Below are positions 60,249 to 64,000 of a stretch of DNA of 64,000 nt, in pieces; within the stretch, counting starts at the first letter, position 1, and each line of letters begins with the position of its first letter. The translations under genes and the position numbers were made by a program. The notes beneath the pieces were generated by a model. The model made no database searches and was not told where the DNA came from. It worked only from the letters and a program-made list of their open reading frames with translations. The stretch lies in the NCBI GenBank assembly GCA_030267565.1, contig BRXU01000053.1, positions 296,001 to 360,000 on the forward strand, given 5' to 3'. The stretch comes from Pleodorina starrii. Lineage: Eukaryota > Chlorophyta > Chlorophyceae > Chlamydomonadales > Volvocaceae.

Positions 60249-63200
60249 TCACACGGGCCGGAAGCCTCGCGCCACCCTCGACTCCAGCGCCGCCTGCCAC
60301 TCGGCGTCGCGGCGGGCTCGCTCCTCCGCCGCCCTGCGCTGCGCCTCCTCCACCTGCGAACACGCGACCCAGCGCGCGAGGTTCTGTCATACCAGTAGCG
60401 GATTACTCCAGGGGGGTTACTCCGGGGGGGGATAAAGAGGGGGTTACTCCGGGGGTTGCTCCGGGGGTTAGTCCGTGGGGATAAGAAAGAAGAAACCGCA
60501 GCGATGCGATGGGTTGGATGCAACTCCCGGCTGGCCAGCCGCATGTCGGAGTTGTTGTCGTCCAGATGTTGCGTTCCCCTGGCATCCCCAGCGCTGGGGG
60601 ATACCGGTACCAAGAAGTTGACACTGCAGCGGTGGGATGGAGGCCGACGTTGGCGCACCCGCACTCCGCCCAGCGTTAGGGATGCCACGGCCTTAAGGGG
60701 GGCCGGGAAACCATGCCAACGCCGCATCAGCGCGGTCGCCGGTCCCCCCCTCTTTTGCGGCCCAGCACCAACTGCAACTACAGGCCCAAGTCAAGGCTCA
60801 GCCGAGCGAAAGCAGCAACCCAGGCAGAGGCACCCGCGCATCTTAGCTACCCCCCCCCCACCACATACACAGGGCTGCCCACACAGGACGCGGAACGCCC
60901 CTCCTTCCTTTCCCCCGCTCGGCACCGCGCGCGGTGCAGAGCATCAGGCACGACTCGAGGGGCGGGAGATTCGTGAAAGTGCCATGCGAAAGGGGCACGG
61001 TGGGGGGTGGGGGTGCGGGCCGGGGGGCGGGGGGAAGAGGAGGGGACAAGAAGCGCGATGCAGAATGGGAGGCGGGGGGGGGGCGGTGGACGGGGACCAA
61101 CCCGCCCCAGTCCCCACCCACTGTGGTCCACACTCGCGTGACGGCCTCAGCTGGCCCGCAGCTGGGTACACAAGCTGGGCAGCGCGACAGCCCCCCACGA
61201 CCGAAACCCGCAGCCCCGCGGGGCACCCCGAAGCAAGGGCCCCTCCGCGCATCCCCCCTTCGCCGCCCCCCCCCTGTGCCTGCAAGCCGCTCGCCTTGTC
61301 CCCCGACCCACGGCCATCCGCGCGCCCTGCTGTACGACACAGTACGATTCGCCGTACCCGTACCTTGATGCGGTTCTCCTCCAGAATGCGGTCCAGCTCC
61401 TCTTGGCGCTTGCGGGCCTGTCGAGGTCGGGCAGGTCGGCGGCAGCGCGGCAGGGTACGTGGTGGCCGGGTGCTTAGGAACAGACAAAGCACCGGGTAAT
61501 CCTCTTTTGTGCTATAATATAACGAGTCATGTTTAACATAACGAGTCATGTCAGAAAGCGACCAAAAGTAAGCTGAGCGCGACGGAGCCGCCCCCGCAGG
61601 AGGTCGCCCCCGCAGAACCCCCCGGGCCCTGAGTTGCTCCAGGTGCGTTCCTTGCCGACGGAGTGGGACGGCAGCTGCCCACGGTCGTGCCGCTGCCGCT
61701 CCCGCCCGCCAGGATCCTCACGACCTGATACCGACGACCTGATACGGTATGGACGCCGCGCAGGCCCTGGCGTCCGTGGACGCCCAACACCCTAACAAGA
61801 CCCTTTGCGCTCGTCTCATCGCAAGACCCCCTCTCCACCCCCCAACTGGGGCCCCTCGCCGTAATACGTTCCGCATCGCATTTGCCAAGCCCTGGCGGGC
61901 CCTAGGCCTGGCCAGGAAAGCCCCTTTGGCGCCGCGCCGCCTGTTCTCCATCGCCGGCGGGGCGGGGCGAGGCGAGGAACGCAGGAACCACGGCCCTGCA
62001 CAGCCTGTGCCGCTATCCGTAGCGGTAGCGGTACAGCGGTAGCGATACCGGTAGCGGTACCGGCGCGTTTGGACACCCGGGTGGTGTTTATGACTTCTCC
62101 TCGGGCTCGAAGCGTCCGGATCGCAGCGCGGTCGGCGGTCGGCCGGGCCCGCCGCGCGACGGCTGCAGAGCCGCATTCGGCGGCGTTCGGCTGCAGGGAG
62201 CCGCCGCCAGGGCCGCCGCGGTCCCGTGCGGGGGCTGCCGCAGCCCCCGCGCCGCGACCCACTGCCCTGCACGCGGCCCTGCGCGGCCTGGTCCCCCGAG
62301 AGCTCAACCCCATCGCACCTGCTCGGCCTCGTGGCGCTTCCGCTCCAACAGGCTGCGCCGCTCCGACTCCAGTTGGGCGGTCACCTGCGATGCAGGTCAC
62401 ATCATGTCATGTCATATCCTGTCATGCCTCATTCATGTCATGTCACATTTATGCCATGTCATGTCACATCATGTCATGCCCTTCCCTGGCTTCCCTCGGC
62501 TCCTGTGTGTCAGCTTACCTACTCGGACTGCTCTACTTTACCCCTTCGCACGCAGAACTCCCGCCCGGATCGCACTTACTGCCGGACACCCCGGGCGCAG
62601 GCGCCGTGGCCGCACAAACCCTCGGCCCCCACCCCTGGCCCGTCTCCGCTGCGGCATCTGCTTTTCACCCCTGGCCCAGCCGCATTTATACCCCCATATC
62701 CCGGCCGCTTCAATCTCCTGACCACCCGTCTGCCGCACCCCGCACCCCCTACCCGCATCCACCCACCCACCCACCCAGCTATTCCGCATTGCCCTTATAC
62801 AACCACCCCTCCCTGCCCTGGCCGCCTGTCTACCGCACGCCCCCACCCGCACCCCCTACCTGCGCCTCCAACTTGGCGCGTTCCTCCCGCAGACGTGCCT
62901 GGATGCGCGCCTGGGAAGGGGGGGGATTAAGGGTTCAGTCAGGCGGGCCGAAAGGGGCGAGATCGGCCAGCAGGGGTAGGCAGAGCCGTGCGGGAGGGAG
63001 GGAGGGCGAGGGACCCAAAAGCGCAGCAGCGTTTCGCCGTACTGTAACGCCTCCTCCGGTCTCCTGCCGGTCTCCTGCCGGTTTCGCGGACTGGGCTCGA
63101 CGAATCTCCCGCCTCGGCTCGGCTTCTGGCCCTGCCTCCCGCCGCCGCTGATCGCTGCACCCGCACCCACACATGCATCTCCTCCTCCTCCTCCTCCTCA

Positions 63201-63619
63201 CCACCACCACCACCACCACCACCACCACCACCACCACCCGAGGGCCAGCTCCTCCGCCTTTGACGCGCACTGGCAGGGACCGGCACCATACTCCCCACGC
63301 CCACACCTGACCACGGGCCCTGAGACCTCGCTCATGACCGTAACTGCCCCCGCCCCCGCACCCCACGCGCTTGCATTCATACCCAACCTTCCTAACCCTG
63401 CCCCCCTACACAACCTTAATATCCTGTCCCCTCCGCCCGCAGCCCCGCCGCACCCGCACCCGCAGCCCCACCACACTCACACCCCCATCCACCTGCACCT
63501 CCTCCGAGCCCAGCTTGTCCGCCAACTGCGCCTCCACAGTGGCCTCAATGGTGGCCAGGATCTCCTCCTCCAACTGCAGCAGCTGCTGCCGCTGCCGAGC
63601 TAGGGCCGTGGCGGTCAGG
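60249..63619 (-). CDS. ARGLU1-like Arg/Glu-rich coiled-coil protein (partial)
   Basis: Minus-strand exons 63619-63493, 62910-62860, 62384-62319, 61417-61364 and 60353 to the stop at 60249 (this exon may end earlier at a donor). Junctions are GT-AG and phase 0. The joined protein is a continuous charged helix: EEEILATIEATVEAQLADK, ARIQARLREERAKLEAQ, VTAQLESERRSLLERKRHEA, ARKRQEELDRILEENRIK, VEEAQRRAAEERARRDAEWQ. ELDRILEENRIKVEEAQ aligns with the conserved ELERILEEN-RKI-AEAQ core of ARGLU1, a nuclear protein linked to transcription and splicing. The N-terminal Arg/Ser region should lie beyond 63619, perhaps outside the window, and the usual C-terminal LSFSL-type end was not located. Confidence 0.82.
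63185..63239. repeat. CTC/CAC trinucleotide runs
   Basis: A CTC run followed by about 13 CAC copies within the first ARGLU1-like intron. Confidence 0.92.
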
Positions 63620-63621
63620 CT

Positions 63622-63835
63622 GCAGTGGGGCAGGGCAGGGCAGGGCGGGGGGTTGGGTTGCAGGGCAGTGCAGGGCAGTGCGGGGCAGTGCGGGGCAGGG
63701 GGTTTGGTTGCAGGGCAGGGCGGGGCAGTGCGGGGCAGGGGGTTTGGTTGCAGGGCAGTGCGGGGCAGGGCAGTGCGGGGCAGGGCAGGGCAGGGGGTTG
63801 GGTTGCAGGGCAGGGGGCTGAGAGTGCGATGCAGG
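63622..63835. repeat. Degenerate GGGCAGTGC/GGTTTGGTTGCA minisatellite
   Basis: Irregular copies of GGGCAGTGCGGGGCAGG and GGGTTTGGTTGCAGGGCAG immediately upstream (gene sense) of the exon starting at 63619. On the transcribed strand it is C-rich and adjoins the acceptor. From here to 64000 no further exon was identified. Confidence 0.85.
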
Positions 63836-64000
63836 GCAGGGGCCAGGGCACGGCGGCAAAGGCGCGGGGCTTGCGGGAGGGAGCGGGAGAGTGGGAGGGG
63901 GGCCGGCTTCTGATGCGTCCCGGGCCTGCAGCGAAACAGGGAGCATGGGTGCGGGGGTAGGATGCGAGAGTTACAATGAGGGACCACTAGGGTCCTGCGC

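Overview
The window is nuclear DNA from a eukaryote. It is GC-rich, its genes are split by short GT-AG introns, its proteins carry long Ala/Gly runs, and it is full of microsatellites. This style fits a GC-rich microalga such as a green alga, but nothing here fixes the lineage. I placed exons by matching recognisable protein segments to GT/AG boundaries and checking that reading phases join. No transcript or database search was available.

Layout. (1) About 1.7-6.2 kb, minus strand: a TIR-domain plus ankyrin-repeat gene in which four successive repeats each sit on their own 99-bp exon. (2) 8.1-12.0 kb, minus: a seven-exon mitochondrial carrier of the SLC25A38/Hem25 (glycine transporter, heme pathway) type. 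(3) 12.7-15.6 kb, plus: an Ala-rich membrane protein with a possible FKBP-like C-terminal part, arranged head to head with the carrier. (4) 18.8-20.3 kb, minus: a two-exon F-box-like/ankyrin protein. (5) 20.6-22.5 kb, minus: a 5'-truncated, frameshifted LINE reverse transcriptase with a second copy of its own 3' end at its 5' side. (6) 25.5-25.9 kb, minus: a small hypothetical membrane protein, head to head with COG4. (7) 26.3-41.1 kb, plus: COG4 of the conserved oligomeric Golgi complex, 14 exons summing to an open 841-codon frame; intron 7 is 5.9 kb and mostly one minisatellite array. (8) 43.3-47.2 kb, minus: Hop2/PSMC3IP, a meiotic recombination factor. (9) 50.3-52.6 kb, minus: a seven-exon cyclin. 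(10) 54.7-58.9 kb: two tandem copies of a modular repeat with shared ends but different cores; the first core carries a methyltransferase-like frame. (11) 60.2-63.6 kb, minus: an ARGLU1-like coiled-coil gene, partial.

The genes do not form one pathway. They are ordinary single-copy housekeeping, cell-cycle and meiosis genes mixed with adaptor/immune-like repeat proteins and mobile DNA. The most unusual material is in the introns: several short sequence modules recur in introns of unrelated genes, often just upstream of 3' splice sites, and COG4 introns are packed with tandem repeats. The best candidates for follow-up are the TIR-ankyrin gene with its retained WxxxE motif, the dispersed intron modules, the giant COG4 intron array with its internal 1,894-bp duplication, and the methyltransferase-bearing modular repeat.
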